The translations under genes and the position numbers were made by a program. A stretch of DNA of 64,000 nucleotides from Paenibacillus sp. CF384 (GTDB lineage: Bacteria; Bacillota; Bacilli; Paenibacillales; Paenibacillaceae): NCBI RefSeq assembly GCF_900106745.1, contig NZ_FNNV01000015.1, positions 1 to 64,000 on the forward strand, read 5' to 3'. Of the stretch, positions 34,692-44,607 are shown in pieces. Position 1 is the first letter of the stretch, and each line of letters starts with the position of its first letter. The notes below the pieces were generated by a model. It saw only the letters and a list, made by a program, of their open reading frames with translations. It searched no databases and was not told the origin of the DNA.

Positions 34692-36671
34692 TTATCTGCC
34701 CGTCGGCTTCAAGTGAGGCGTGTAGAACTTAAACTGCGACCACCACCACCATGGTCCCTCGAACGCATTTTCCGAAGATTGGAATCCATCCCAATAATAC
34801 GTATCCACCGGTACGAATTTGGAGGTCCCGAACATCGGAATGAACGGCATTCCCTTGACGAATTCTTTGTTGATTTCCGTAATGTTCTGGATCACCTTCG
34901 GATCATCGCTAGGCAAGCTGTCGAGCTCATCCAACAAGGTGCTCACACGGTCATTTGCCCAGCGGTTGCGGTTACCTGGTGCTTGCTCACCGATTGGCAC
35001 GATGTACTGCTTATGCCAGCCGGTCATATTAGCAGTCGTATCTGGCAGCAATCCGCATGCCGGCCAATAGGAGCCAACCGTGAACGCGCCTGTCGATTCA
35101 CTGTCCCAGAAGGAAGCGCCTTCCATTTGCTGCACATTCACGTCAATGCCCTGTTTACGCCAAGAATCCGCCACAGCAAACGCCAATCTCATCGACTGCA
35201 CTTCAAAGTTCGCAGGCGCGTTGATGGTCATGGTCCAAGGTTTACCGTTAGGCATGAGCCATTTGTCGCCGTCTTTCTTAAATCCGCTCTTCTCCAGCAG
35301 CTTCGCCGCTTCAGCCGGATCGAACTTCCACCAACCTACGCCGAAAGTATCATTGATCGCGCTATTATCCGTTGGTAAACCTTCAACACCTTGCTGTTTC
35401 AGCATATCGACAATGCCTGACGCATAGCTGTCGTCGAATGGTTTGTAGCCGTCTTCTAACGCAAAATCCTTCAGCCAGCCGAGCATCGGCTTGTGATAAG
35501 TATCCTGAAGCACCTTGATCGGTGGCAGCTGGATCGGGGAAACGCGCAGCATGCCGCCGAAGGTTGCCATCGAGACGTTCTTAATATCCGTCATCAGCGT
35601 GAGTGCCCAGCGAACATCCGGATTGTTGTACGGCTCCTTCGCCGTGTTAAAGGACATCCCCCGCTCGCACGGATCGTCCATCGTTGCATACGGGAAGTCT
35701 TCATACCATGCTTTGGCATATTCATTCTTCTGCCTCAGCACATCCCAGCTCTCAGGCGTGATATCCTGCAGGATATCCATATCATGCTGGATCATGGCGA
35801 TAATCCGTTTCTCCTCCGGTCCGAAGAACTTGAACAAGATGAATTTCGGACCGGGCTCGCCAACAATCTTGCCGATATCGCTCTTCTGCCAGTCCTCGCG
35901 TTTCTCCCAGAGGAACCAGTTTCCTTGCGGATCGCGATCCTTCAGCTTGTACGGACCTACGCCGATCGGATTCGAGAACTTGAACGTTGCCGGGTCCTCT
36001 TTCTCCCAGATATGCTTCGGCATGACTCTAAAGCTGTTCCCCCAAATCACGACGCCGAGCTTCTGCGCCAATCTGGTTTCCGGATTAACGGTTTCGACTG
36101 CAATCGTGTAATCATCCGTCGCCTTCATGCTCTTGATCAGATTCGTAAAGTAGCCGTTGTACCCAAGCTCCTTAGCGCCTGCAATCATCGTTGCCGTAAA
36201 TTCCACGTCATGCGCTGTGAATGGTTTGCCGTCTGACCAGGTTAAGCCTTCCTGGATTTTGAACGTAAACTTCGTATTGGTTGCGTCCGATGGCTCGGGG
36301 AACGTGGCAGCCAAATCCGGAATCTGCGTCCCCTTCTGCGTATCGATTTCCCATAAGTTCGAGAACATGAGCTGATGCACGCCGGCATCCATGGCAACGG
36401 CTCCCGGTACATACGGGTTATACCGATCCGGATCGGGGCTGCGGCCGCCTAAGATGTCGACGATTAACGTTTCGCTTCTCGGCGTACCGACATCGGTCAT
36501 CTTGCCGTCTGATTTGGAATCCCCCGAACCTTTGTTTCCGTCCGTTCCTACGGCCGTATTATTCTTGTTCGTGTCTGAAGTAGAGTTGGTCTTGTTATTG
36601 TCGTTATTACAAGCCGTGATGATCAGTGCCGTGAGAACGAACAGCACTGTAAGCCTTTTCATGATTCGCAA
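34692..36671 (-). CDS. ABC importer solute-binding lipoprotein (SBP_bac_5 family)
   Basis: A 659-residue lipoprotein. The lipobox ITAC puts the lipidated Cys at residue 21, followed by an Asn/Ser/Lys-rich spacer. The family-5 binding fold shows LTWSDGKPFTAHDVEFTATMI, PIGVGPYKLKDRDPQGNWFLW and a C-terminal region rich in Trp. This family binds peptides, but many Paenibacillus members sit with carbohydrate genes and bind oligosaccharides. The neighbours here (GH172, YesMN, dehydratase) favour a sugar ligand. The start is TTG 36671, eight bases after AGGAGG; the ATG nine bases later is too far away. First gene of the transport operon. Confidence 0.88.
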   Translation of the reverse strand: MRIMKRLTVLFVLTALIITACNNDNNKTNSTSDTNKNNTAVGTDGNKGSGDSKSDGKMTDVGTPRSETLIVDILGGRSPDPDRYNPYVPGAVAMDAGVHQLMFSNLWEIDTQKGTQIPDLAATFPEPSDATNTKFTFKIQEGLTWSDGKPFTAHDVEFTATMIAGAKELGYNGYFTNLIKSMKATDDYTIAVETVNPETRLAQKLGVVIWGNSFRVMPKHIWEKEDPATFKFSNPIGVGPYKLKDRDPQGNWFLWEKREDWQKSDIGKIVGEPGPKFILFKFFGPEEKRIIAMIQHDMDILQDITPESWDVLRQKNEYAKAWYEDFPYATMDDPCERGMSFNTAKEPYNNPDVRWALTLMTDIKNVSMATFGGMLRVSPIQLPPIKVLQDTYHKPMLGWLKDFALEDGYKPFDDSYASGIVDMLKQQGVEGLPTDNSAINDTFGVGWWKFDPAEAAKLLEKSGFKKDGDKWLMPNGKPWTMTINAPANFEVQSMRLAFAVADSWRKQGIDVNVQQMEGASFWDSESTGAFTVGSYWPACGLLPDTTANMTGWHKQYIVPIGEQAPGNRNRWANDRVSTLLDELDSLPSDDPKVIQNITEINKEFVKGMPFIPMFGTSKFVPVDTYYWDGFQSSENAFEGPWWWWSQFKFYTPHLKPTGR

Positions 36672-36750
36672 TGAACACTCCTCCTTCTATTGGGATAATC
36701 AGAGTATAGCGAGTAGAAGGAAATATTAATTTGAAAAACCTTGGATTTCG

Positions 36751-38262
36751 TTAAGAATCATTGGAGATTAGGAAGGATTGTTGGAATTCTTTGGGACTCA
36801 TATGTTCGATTCCCTTAAACACGGTGCTGAAGTAGGCTGCATCTTGAAAACCTACCATCTCCGCCACTTGATAAACCTTCAAATCCTTCTGCCTGAGAAA
36901 CTCCTTGGCGATTCGAATGCGGATGAGATTGATATATTCGCTGAACGTGACACGGGTATACTTCTTGAATTGGGAGCTGAAATACCAGGCATTCAGATAG
37001 ACGGCATCAGCGACTTCTTTCAACGTTAAATCTTTCATATAATTCATCTCGATATAACGGATGGCAGTCTGAATATAATGCGGATTGTGAGTTTCATCGT
37101 TCATGCACATGATCGCGGACATCAAATACGTCTTTAACCAGCCCTGCAGCTCTTTAAAATTTCGAATTCTCTTCAATTCCTGGTTGTAATCGATTTGATG
37201 GCCGAAGAATGGCTCCACGCCATGATCTTTAATCACATGCTCCAAATAGATTAACTCGCTCAGCAGCTCCCGTTTCAATCGAACCGGCTCAACTCTACTG
37301 TGCGTCCGGTGCAGCTGCTGCAGAATCGATTCGATATAGGGACGAAGCTTCTTCACATCCGCCGAGGCATAATATTTGCCAAACCGATCACCGGAAAAGC
37401 ACTCACTTACTGCAAATGGCTCCAGTTGCTTCACTTGTTCAGCGTACATGTCGTCATCCATAACGGCAGAATAGTCATTAAACGTCAGGAACTCGCAATA
37501 TTTCAAGCAAGTGTCATAAGCCTGCTCTATCGATCTGGAACCACCATCGAAGCGATGAACGGCTGCAACTACAGTACGGTTCTGCTTGCGCAACGTCAGC
37601 CGGCACTCATTAAGCAGCTGCTTGAAGGTCGCTGACTCCACGACGCCCCGGTATAGAACAACACATTTCCCCTCGTAGATCATCGAATCCATCGCTTCTC
37701 GCTCGACATTCCCTTGCAGCAGTTGAGAGGTAACAAGCTCTTCGAATCGAGCGTCGATCGTCTCAAGATCAGCAAAAACAGCCAGCAGCAAATCATGCTG
37801 GACGGCCCAGCGTTCGGGAACCTCAACGATTCCTCTAATTACATTCGCGAGCAGCTGCTTGTGTGAGGACTTCTCCTGCTGCGTTTCTCTCTCTGCTGCT
37901 TTGACTTTAATCTTATCCAAGAGGTCAATGACCGTCTGATAATGGCAGGGCTTCAATAAGTAATCGATTGCACCGCAGCGCATCGCTTCCCGAACATATT
38001 CGAATTCCGCGTGACCGCTCAATATGACAATGTACAAATACGGATATAATGTACTGAGCTCGCGCGTTAGCTCAATTCCGTTCTTCCCCGGCATCATGAC
38101 ATCCGTGATAACGATATCCGCCTTCGTAACTTGCAGGACATGCAGCGCTTCTTCCGCGCTTTGTGCCGTTCCGACGATTTCATGGTCTGTGCAGTGTTTG
38201 GCGAAAATATGCTGCAATCCTTTAATAACCGATCTTTCATCATCGACGAGTACGATTTTCAT
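36751..38262 (-). CDS. YesN-like response regulator (REC plus AraC HTH)
   Basis: A 503-residue regulator: receiver domain at 1-120 with acidic pocket D7/D8 and phospho-acceptor D54 (VITDVMMPGKNG), a long linker (about 125-395), and an AraC/XylS double helix-turn-helix at the C-terminus (KDLTLKEVADAVYLNAWYFSSQFKKYTRVTFSEY, then VYQVAEMVGFQDAAYFSTVFK). The histidine kinase gene is 28 bases upstream, and the importer genes follow downstream on the same strand, so it most likely activates them. GGGGAGG lies six bases before ATG 38262. Confidence 0.92.
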   Translation of the reverse strand: MKIVLVDDERSVIKGLQHIFAKHCTDHEIVGTAQSAEEALHVLQVTKADIVITDVMMPGKNGIELTRELSTLYPYLYIVILSGHAEFEYVREAMRCGAIDYLLKPCHYQTVIDLLDKIKVKAAERETQQEKSSHKQLLANVIRGIVEVPERWAVQHDLLLAVFADLETIDARFEELVTSQLLQGNVEREAMDSMIYEGKCVVLYRGVVESATFKQLLNECRLTLRKQNRTVVAAVHRFDGGSRSIEQAYDTCLKYCEFLTFNDYSAVMDDDMYAEQVKQLEPFAVSECFSGDRFGKYYASADVKKLRPYIESILQQLHRTHSRVEPVRLKRELLSELIYLEHVIKDHGVEPFFGHQIDYNQELKRIRNFKELQGWLKTYLMSAIMCMNDETHNPHYIQTAIRYIEMNYMKDLTLKEVADAVYLNAWYFSSQFKKYTRVTFSEYINLIRIRIAKEFLRQKDLKVYQVAEMVGFQDAAYFSTVFKGIEHMSPKEFQQSFLISNDS

Positions 38263-38289
38263 AGCAGTCCTCCCCTTCTTGCATTTGAG

Positions 38290-40011
38290 TTAGGCATGCA
38301 ATGCTTCATCCTTCCAATGCTCCTCTTGAGGAATCCCCGCGTCGGTACACAGCTTCAGCGTAATCGCTGTTCCGCGGCCGATTTCGCTCCGAATGGACAA
38401 TCCAAACTCCTCGCCGTAAATATAAGTAATTCGCTGCCTGACCAATTGAATGCCTAGACCGCCGCTTACGCTCTTATTCTCGAATGACGCAAGCAGAGCC
38501 TCGACTTTCTCAGCCGGCATGCCGATCCCGTTGTCCACCACTTCCAGATACAAGTCATCACCCTGGGTATAACCTTGAATCGTAATAATGCCGCCTAGCA
38601 TCATTTGCTGGAAAGCATATTTAATCGCGTTCTCCACTAAAGGTTGAATGAGCAGCTTCGGAATCTTAATCTCCGCTATTGCAGGATCGATATGAAACAC
38701 ATAGGACAGCTTATCTTCAAAACGCATCCGCTGAATTTTTAAGTAATTCTCCAGCTGCTCCATATCTTCCGAGACGGTGACGAATTCATTCTGATGGGAG
38801 ATCGAGTATCGCAGAATCGTGGACAACGAAATAATCGCTTCGCCGATTTCGTCCTCATCCTTGACAACTGTCATCCAATAAATCATATCAAGCGTGTTAT
38901 ATAGAAAATGAGGATTCAGCTTCGACTGCAGATTGATCACTTCGGCTTTGCGATAGGTTAGCTGCTGGTAATACACGGTCTTGATTAAACGGTTCACCCG
39001 TTCGGCCATATGGTTGAAATGCCGGATAATGACGCTGAATTCGTCATTTCCTTGTCGATTGACAATGACGTCCAGCTTGCCCTGCTCAATGCTCTCCATC
39101 CCTCGCAATATCTGTTTCAGCGGCCGTAGAATCATGCGCAGAATGACCAAAGCAAATAGAAAGATGAAAGCAAATACGATTAATTCCATGAGCAGCAGCA
39201 CTTTATTGACCTGGTTGACTTGACTGAGGATCTCTTTGTTGGGTACGACCCCGATCAGCTTCCACCCTTGGTAATCCAACGTGAAGGTGACCTGCGTACC
39301 TGAATCAAGCTGCTCTGCCAAGCTGGATTCCTGCAGATTAACAAGCCTCCTGTCTGTGGCGAACATGATGGTATGATCCTTAAGCAGGAACACGCTTCCC
39401 TCATCTCCCAGCCTCACATCATCCAATTGATCATGAAATTTCTCATTTAAATCCACTCGAAGCAGACCGAGCAGTTCTTCCCCGTCATAGATGAGCATCA
39501 TCATTGTAATGAGATGTGTCTGCGGCTGCACGGCCCAGATGACATCCTCCGAGCGATTCGGCCGATCTGTTGTCATTAATTGTTCGGTAAGCTTGTCCGC
39601 TTCGAATATCGCATCGGAATAAAATAAGTTCATTGGCGCGTAGCCAACCGGGAAGATGTAAATGTTCTCGATCATCTCCAAATTAGGCAGTCTTACGATT
39701 TGCCTGGCAATCTGGTATTTCGCGATTTGATAATTGATCGTATGCCGGTTCAAATCCTTCAGATAGTTCTTTAACACTTGGTTGTTGCGAATGACGCGAG
39801 CATTGGCATCGATTTGCTTATATTGCAGATCAACCTGCTTGCCGATTTGCCGGACTGTTTCCTGTAAATTGGCTTCTGACTGCCGCAGAATAATGCCGCT
39901 AATCCAATGCTGGAAGAAACCCGCCTGCAGGATGACCAATAGGAACGAGATGATGATAAACACAAGTATGATTTTGTATTTGAGTGAGCGGACTTTGATC
40001 CATTTCATCAT
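38290..40011 (-). CDS. YesM-like sensor histidine kinase
   Basis: A 573-residue membrane kinase: transmembrane helix at about 13-35, extracytoplasmic sensor domain (about 36-265), second helix (about 268-292), HAMP linker, then the YesM-type His-kinase motif NLQSKLNPHFLYNTLDMIYW with H368, and a HATPase domain (ENAIKYAFQ; DNGIGMP; GGLGIQLV). The start is the first ATG of an ATG-ATG pair at 40011, eight bases after AGGAG. Such kinases in Paenibacillus sense extracellular oligosaccharides, often with a binding protein, and control the linked importer. Confidence 0.92.
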   Translation of the reverse strand: MMKWIKVRSLKYKIILVFIIISFLLVILQAGFFQHWISGIILRQSEANLQETVRQIGKQVDLQYKQIDANARVIRNNQVLKNYLKDLNRHTINYQIAKYQIARQIVRLPNLEMIENIYIFPVGYAPMNLFYSDAIFEADKLTEQLMTTDRPNRSEDVIWAVQPQTHLITMMMLIYDGEELLGLLRVDLNEKFHDQLDDVRLGDEGSVFLLKDHTIMFATDRRLVNLQESSLAEQLDSGTQVTFTLDYQGWKLIGVVPNKEILSQVNQVNKVLLLMELIVFAFIFLFALVILRMILRPLKQILRGMESIEQGKLDVIVNRQGNDEFSVIIRHFNHMAERVNRLIKTVYYQQLTYRKAEVINLQSKLNPHFLYNTLDMIYWMTVVKDEDEIGEAIISLSTILRYSISHQNEFVTVSEDMEQLENYLKIQRMRFEDKLSYVFHIDPAIAEIKIPKLLIQPLVENAIKYAFQQMMLGGIITIQGYTQGDDLYLEVVDNGIGMPAEKVEALLASFENKSVSGGLGIQLVRQRITYIYGEEFGLSIRSEIGRGTAITLKLCTDAGIPQEEHWKDEALHA

Positions 40012-40193
40012 TGGCATCGCTCCTAAAGGGTAGTAATACAGCTGTCCGTCGTTCAAATTGGGTTATCTTGGATGCGCTTTCACAAATCGGTAAGGACAGT
40101 ATAAGGATAATTATTCCATTTAACAATGAGACAAAAGTCTACTTGCTTTTATGTCGACTTGCAAAGAAATTCAAAGAAATAAATCGATTCATG

Positions 40194-40227
40194 TAAAAAA
40201 ACCACGTCAGAATGATTTCCGACGTGG
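40194..40227 (-). terminator. Terminator of the enolase-superfamily gene
   Basis: CCACGTC and GACGTGG arms with an internal extension, followed by seven T residues on the minus strand. It separates the dehydratase gene from the kinase gene. Confidence 0.85.
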
Positions 40228-40281
40228 CTGAACTTATTGTTAATGCAGTTAACTATCGAAATTCCAACTATAACTCTGCTT

Positions 40282-41439
40282 CTATCTATCCACGGATACG
40301 TAATAGTTTCCTTCGACATAAGGGAACCGTTCCAACGCATCTTCGGCCAGAACCACGCCAAATCCCGGTTTGTCCGGAAGCTCAAGCCATCCGTCCTTAA
40401 TGACGGGGCTTTCTTGGACAAGCCCCCATTGCAACGGTCCTTGAATGCGGCATAATTCCACTAGAATCGGATTCGGAAGTGCAGCAACCACATGCGCATT
40501 TGCCATCGTCATGACTCCGTTATGCCAATTATGCGGGATCGTCGGAACACCGTACTGCATGCCGAACTGAGCAATCGACATCGCAGCGGTTATCCCGCAA
40601 ATCCCTGCATCCTGCTGCATAATCGAATAGGCTTGACGCTCCATATAAGGAATGAACTGCTCTACCGTCGTGTACTGTTCTCCTCCGGATACCGGTACGT
40701 TCAAGGCTGCATTCAGCCTCGCATATCCGTCAACGTCCTTCTGCGGAATCGGTTCCTCGAACCATCGGAATCCGCCTATCCGATCAAGTCCTTTGCCGAG
40801 TGCGAGCGCAACCTCTTCCGTTAGACGCTGATTACCGTCAATCGCAAGCTCCATGCGGCCATTCACTTCCTGGGATAACTCCTGAATAAGCCCAAGCATC
40901 CGATCTACGGTCACGTTATCCCAAGCCCAGTGTGTGCCCACTCTGAATTTGAAAACCTTGTAGCCTTCGGCGATATAAGATAATGCTTCCTCTATGAGCT
41001 GCTCCGGGCGCGCTCTCCAATCGTAGCTGCAGCCGCCGGAAGCATACAACTGCACTTTGTTAAGCGGATTAGGCGACAACAGCTGCGCAACCGGTTTGCC
41101 GGCTAGTTTCCCGCGAATGTCCCACAGCGCACAATCAATGCCTGAAACCGCGCAATCATAAGCCCAGGATTGCCCATTCGGGTGCAGCACGTTGGATGGA
41201 TCCCTTGGGTCGCGGCCTACCAGCAGAGGGCCGACTCTTCTAACCATATCACTGATCTTGCCAGGTACACCATAGGCGCAGGCTTCACCGATCCCCGTAA
41301 TACCAGCATCGGTCCGAATGACCACGATTGCAGCTTCTGCTTTGATGGTACGGAAAGTCGAAGTCATCCATTGCCGCTCAGGTTCATGCATTCTGGATAA
41401 CAATATCGTTTCGACATGCGTTATTTTAATATCCGACAT
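40282..41439 (-). CDS. Mandelate racemase/muconate lactonizing enzyme-family protein, probable sugar-acid dehydratase
   Basis: A 385-residue enolase-superfamily enzyme. The N-terminal capping domain (DIKITHVETILLSR) precedes the barrel. Motif KVFKFRVG carries the second-strand base, metal ligands lie in AIDGNQ, WFEEPIP and SGGEQYT, and the C-terminal His motif is IPHNWHNG. The ExP and GGEQ context fits acid-sugar dehydratases (galactonate, arabinonate or similar). The start is ATG 41439, eight bases after GGGGGGAG. Same direction as the kinase/importer genes but a separate transcript. It probably handles a sugar acid released from the same glycan. Confidence 0.85.
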   Translation of the reverse strand: MSDIKITHVETILLSRMHEPERQWMTSTFRTIKAEAAIVVIRTDAGITGIGEACAYGVPGKISDMVRRVGPLLVGRDPRDPSNVLHPNGQSWAYDCAVSGIDCALWDIRGKLAGKPVAQLLSPNPLNKVQLYASGGCSYDWRARPEQLIEEALSYIAEGYKVFKFRVGTHWAWDNVTVDRMLGLIQELSQEVNGRMELAIDGNQRLTEEVALALGKGLDRIGGFRWFEEPIPQKDVDGYARLNAALNVPVSGGEQYTTVEQFIPYMERQAYSIMQQDAGICGITAAMSIAQFGMQYGVPTIPHNWHNGVMTMANAHVVAALPNPILVELCRIQGPLQWGLVQESPVIKDGWLELPDKPGFGVVLAEDALERFPYVEGNYYVSVDR

Positions 41440-41590
41440 CGCAACTACTCCCCCCATGGCTATGAATAAAAAATCTAGTCTTCCACAATGTAGGAATTGA
41501 ATAAAAGTATAGTCACCTAACTCACGCAAACAAATGGACTATCCTACGTTTTTTGGATTTATTCATAATCTTCCAACAGCTCCGAAGAAA

Positions 41591-41611
41591 GAGACCGATC
41601 ACAAGGATCGG
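41591..41611 (-). terminator. Terminator of the beta-helix/NPCBM gene
   Basis: CCGATC-N5-GATCGG stem followed on the minus strand by TCTCTTTCTT, about 20 bases past the stop. Confidence 0.7.
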
Positions 41612-41629
41612 CCTCCGAATTCGTATGAC

Positions 41630-44287
41630 TTATTCTCCAGTTGGATAGAGGATGCGAGCATCTCCCCAATCCGCATGATCCCAGTCAGTGCCATTGCCGC
41701 CATTGGTGACGACGAGTTTGAGCTCATTAATACCCGCAATGGACAAATCAATATCTTGCGTTGCTGCAGTTGCGTTCATAAACCCACTGTCGAATGCCAG
41801 TACGCCATCCAGCCAAACCTGGAAGCTAACGCCGCCGTTACCGTAGGTCTCGTCATCGACGCCGACACTTGCTTGGAATTTGTCGTATTCGCCTCCGAGC
41901 GTGTATACGATCGTGGATTCGGCATGCGTACCCAACCCTTTCGCATAGACGACATCGTTTAGGGTAATAGGTTTGCCATCCGATGATTTGTCACGCTGGA
42001 TATTGCCCCAGCCTGCAACGCCGTAATCCCATGAATAGTCGCTGAGGTAGACGGTCGGCGAAGCTGGCGGTGCCAATACGGCATTGATTTCGTTACTTGC
42101 AGCCGAACGGTTGCCCGCTGCGTCTTTTGCTTTCACAGTGAACGTGCTTGCGGTTCCCGGAATGAGGCCGGACGCCGTAAACGAAGTTGCCGTTGCCCCA
42201 GTTGTCGCACCGACCAAGCTGCCGTTCCTATAAACCTCGTAACCTGTAACGCCCTTATTATCCGTTGACGCCGTCCATGTTAAGGACGCGCTGGTGCCGG
42301 TTACGGATGAAGCTGTTAGAGCAGCCGGCGCGGTTGGCGGCTGCGAATCCGGAAGTTCAGTCGTCACGCTGAGCGCAGCGCTGGCATCGGAAACATTGCC
42401 TGCAGCATCACGCGCTCGGAGCGTTATACTATACGTCGTAACTGGCGACAACCCCGTGAGCGTGAAGGCTAATTCACCGGGAGCAGTGGTGCCCGCAAGT
42501 GCCCCGTCCCGATAGACATCGTATCCGACGACGCCAACATTGTCAGATGTAGCGCTCCATATCAAATCAATGGTCTCATCGGTTTGGGATGGTGAAACCA
42601 AATTCGCAGGAATGTTCGGTTTCTTCGTATCAGGCAGCCCCGGACTTACCAGGATGAGCTTCTCTTTCACGTTCGAACGCCCTTCATTATCCCATACGAC
42701 AAGAGTCACGCGGTAAATTCCAGGTTTGTCATAGACGTATGTCGGCTTAGCAGATGCGCTCGGCAGGCCGGCCCCGAAATCCCATAGATAGGTAGCAATC
42801 GACCCATTATCTGTCGACGTGCTGACGAAAGTAACCGGCGCACCGGCGCGTACCAGCACAGGATTCGTAAAGTTTGCCACCGGCTTCGCATTCGTAAACC
42901 CGCGCGACTTCGGCTGTGCATTGCTGCCGTTAAGGAAGACAAGATTGCCCGACCATTCCAAGTGCTGCGCAGCAGTCGGATAAGGATCCATCGTCACGCC
43001 TTTATTGCCGGAAATGATGTTATTCGTAAAGCTTAGTCGATCCACGCCTGCTGCTCCCGTAATCTCAATCGCCTTGCGACCGTTGTTTGCGATTAGGTTG
43101 CTATCGAACGAGAGGTTCTGAGAATCACCGTGAATTCGAACGCCATTCCCCTCATAACCGGGATATGCGGCTTTCGGATTGCCTAGCTGCGTATTGATAA
43201 AGCTGTTTTTATAGAAATATTGATATTGCTCGGTCTCTCCTGAGCCTGCACCTTGCAGCTGCATGCCCCACATGACCATGTTTTTCACCACATTGTAGCT
43301 CCACAATTGATGTCCTGTTCCCGGAGATTGCTGAATCCCTACTTGCTGTCCGCCGTCTACCAGATTGTCCGTCGTTACGGCGTTCTCCGCCATGATTTCC
43401 AGTCCGATTGAACCGACTCTGCCGTCGGTTGGCTGAACGACATTTCGGCGTACAGCGATATTCTTCGAGCGAACGGCACTGATCCAGAAATCCACATGAT
43501 TATCCTCTATGATGGCATTGTCCGAATTCGTATGAAGCTCAATGGATAGTCCGTGCTCCTTCAAGCCTGATCCGGTGATGGTATTGGATCTAACAACCGC
43601 GCCGGAGCTTCCATCATTAATGAGAATACCTCCCCGTCCGGTATTCGCGATGACGTTATTCTCAACGGTTACGTTCTTGGAATCCCAGCCTGCTCGAACG
43701 GCAGCCCCCCAGATTGAGCCTACGCCGATGTTCGTGACCGTGTTGTTCGTGATGCGAACGTTCTGAGATCCGACGACGTAAAGCGCATGAGGACCGAAGC
43801 CATCTACGGCGGCGAAATCCTTCACAATGAGTCCGCTCATCTCGTTACCGCTACCACCTTCGGATACGGCTGCTGACATAGCTACTGTACTGTTGTTGCC
43901 ATCAAGCGTCATATTCTTGATCGAGGCACCGGATACGTTCAGCATATAAAACATATACGTCTCGGGGTTGTCCGAATATTTCACGATCGTGCCGTTGCGA
44001 TCCTCTCCACGTATCGCAACACCTGACTTCCCTTTCACTGTGCCTGCTAGATAGTACGTGCCTTTCGGAAGCAGTACCGTATCCCCCGGTGCTGCTGCAT
44101 CAACGGCCGCTTGAATCGCAGCCTTATCATCGAGATTATCTGCCCCGTTTGCCCCGAAATCGATCGCGGACAGCGTCGTTGATGCGACCGGACCTGCAGC
44201 GACATGGCTTAAAGGAATAGCAGACGTGACCATAATGGCAGACAAGAACAAGCGGATGACAGCTTTCTTGGACGGCTTTACTTTCAT
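41630..44287 (-). CDS. Secreted pectin-lyase-fold protein with PKD, two Fn3 and NPCBM modules
   Basis: An 885-residue exported protein. Signal peptide about 1-31. IDFGANGADNLDDKAAIQAAVDAA is the classic start of a pectate-lyase-superfamily right-handed beta-helix, which continues to about 450 (repeated NNTVTNI / NNVIANTG / SNTITGSG coils). Then a PKD module (about 460-550, YLWDFGAGLPSASAKPTYVY), two fibronectin type III modules (about 560-645 and 655-740), and an NPCBM carbohydrate-binding module (about 750-885, YSWDYGVAGWGNIQRDKS and GLGTHAESTIVY). Probably a polysaccharide lyase or hydrolase acting outside the cell; the catalytic residues cannot be assigned confidently. Upstream of the dehydratase gene. 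Confidence 0.82.
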   Translation of the reverse strand: MKVKPSKKAVIRLFLSAIMVTSAIPLSHVAAGPVASTTLSAIDFGANGADNLDDKAAIQAAVDAAAPGDTVLLPKGTYYLAGTVKGKSGVAIRGEDRNGTIVKYSDNPETYMFYMLNVSGASIKNMTLDGNNSTVAMSAAVSEGGSGNEMSGLIVKDFAAVDGFGPHALYVVGSQNVRITNNTVTNIGVGSIWGAAVRAGWDSKNVTVENNVIANTGRGGILINDGSSGAVVRSNTITGSGLKEHGLSIELHTNSDNAIIEDNHVDFWISAVRSKNIAVRRNVVQPTDGRVGSIGLEIMAENAVTTDNLVDGGQQVGIQQSPGTGHQLWSYNVVKNMVMWGMQLQGAGSGETEQYQYFYKNSFINTQLGNPKAAYPGYEGNGVRIHGDSQNLSFDSNLIANNGRKAIEITGAAGVDRLSFTNNIISGNKGVTMDPYPTAAQHLEWSGNLVFLNGSNAQPKSRGFTNAKPVANFTNPVLVRAGAPVTFVSTSTDNGSIATYLWDFGAGLPSASAKPTYVYDKPGIYRVTLVVWDNEGRSNVKEKLILVSPGLPDTKKPNIPANLVSPSQTDETIDLIWSATSDNVGVVGYDVYRDGALAGTTAPGELAFTLTGLSPVTTYSITLRARDAAGNVSDASAALSVTTELPDSQPPTAPAALTASSVTGTSASLTWTASTDNKGVTGYEVYRNGSLVGATTGATATSFTASGLIPGTASTFTVKAKDAAGNRSAASNEINAVLAPPASPTVYLSDYSWDYGVAGWGNIQRDKSSDGKPITLNDVVYAKGLGTHAESTIVYTLGGEYDKFQASVGVDDETYGNGGVSFQVWLDGVLAFDSGFMNATAATQDIDLSIAGINELKLVVTNGGNGTDWDHADWGDARILYPTGE

Positions 44288-44552
44288 TCTTCACTTCTCT
44301 CCCTCATTCGGTTAGTTGCGGTGATTACAGCTGCAGCTACAGATTCTCAAGTCATTTGTTGGATGAACACCTGACCTCCTTTTGTCCGAAACTGTGGTAG
44401 TGAATGCCATTCTATCCATCTAACATGCTACAGCACGGATCAAATCAGGTGATAGTGTACAATAACTGAAAATGATCCCTCTTCCCGAATGGAGTGCTTA
44501 TACATTATTCGAAATCATGTACAATCCTGAAAGCCAGCTCGCAAATAAACGC
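44288..44552. other. Intergenic, promoter region of the beta-helix gene
   Basis: About 265 bases. A minus-strand AAGGAGG motif (about 44370-44376) leads only to a seven-codon frame. The palindrome AGCTGCAGCT lies near 44328. No gene seen and no clear -35/-10 pair found. Confidence 0.5.
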
Positions 44553-44585
44553 CAAAAAGCCCCCGCCAATCTAATGGCGAGGGCT
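44553..44585 (-). terminator. Terminator of the 93-residue hypothetical gene
   Basis: AGCCCTCGCCA/TGGCGGGGGCT-type stem (one G-T pair) followed by TTTTT on the minus strand, 23 bases past the stop. Confidence 0.85.
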
Positions 44586-44607
44586 GACACTGCAAGATCC
44601 GGCCGAA

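Noticed and set aside
35493..36236. 247-codon plus-strand frame opposite the solute-binding protein gene
   Set aside because: Shadow of the binding-protein coding sequence; no recognisable domain.
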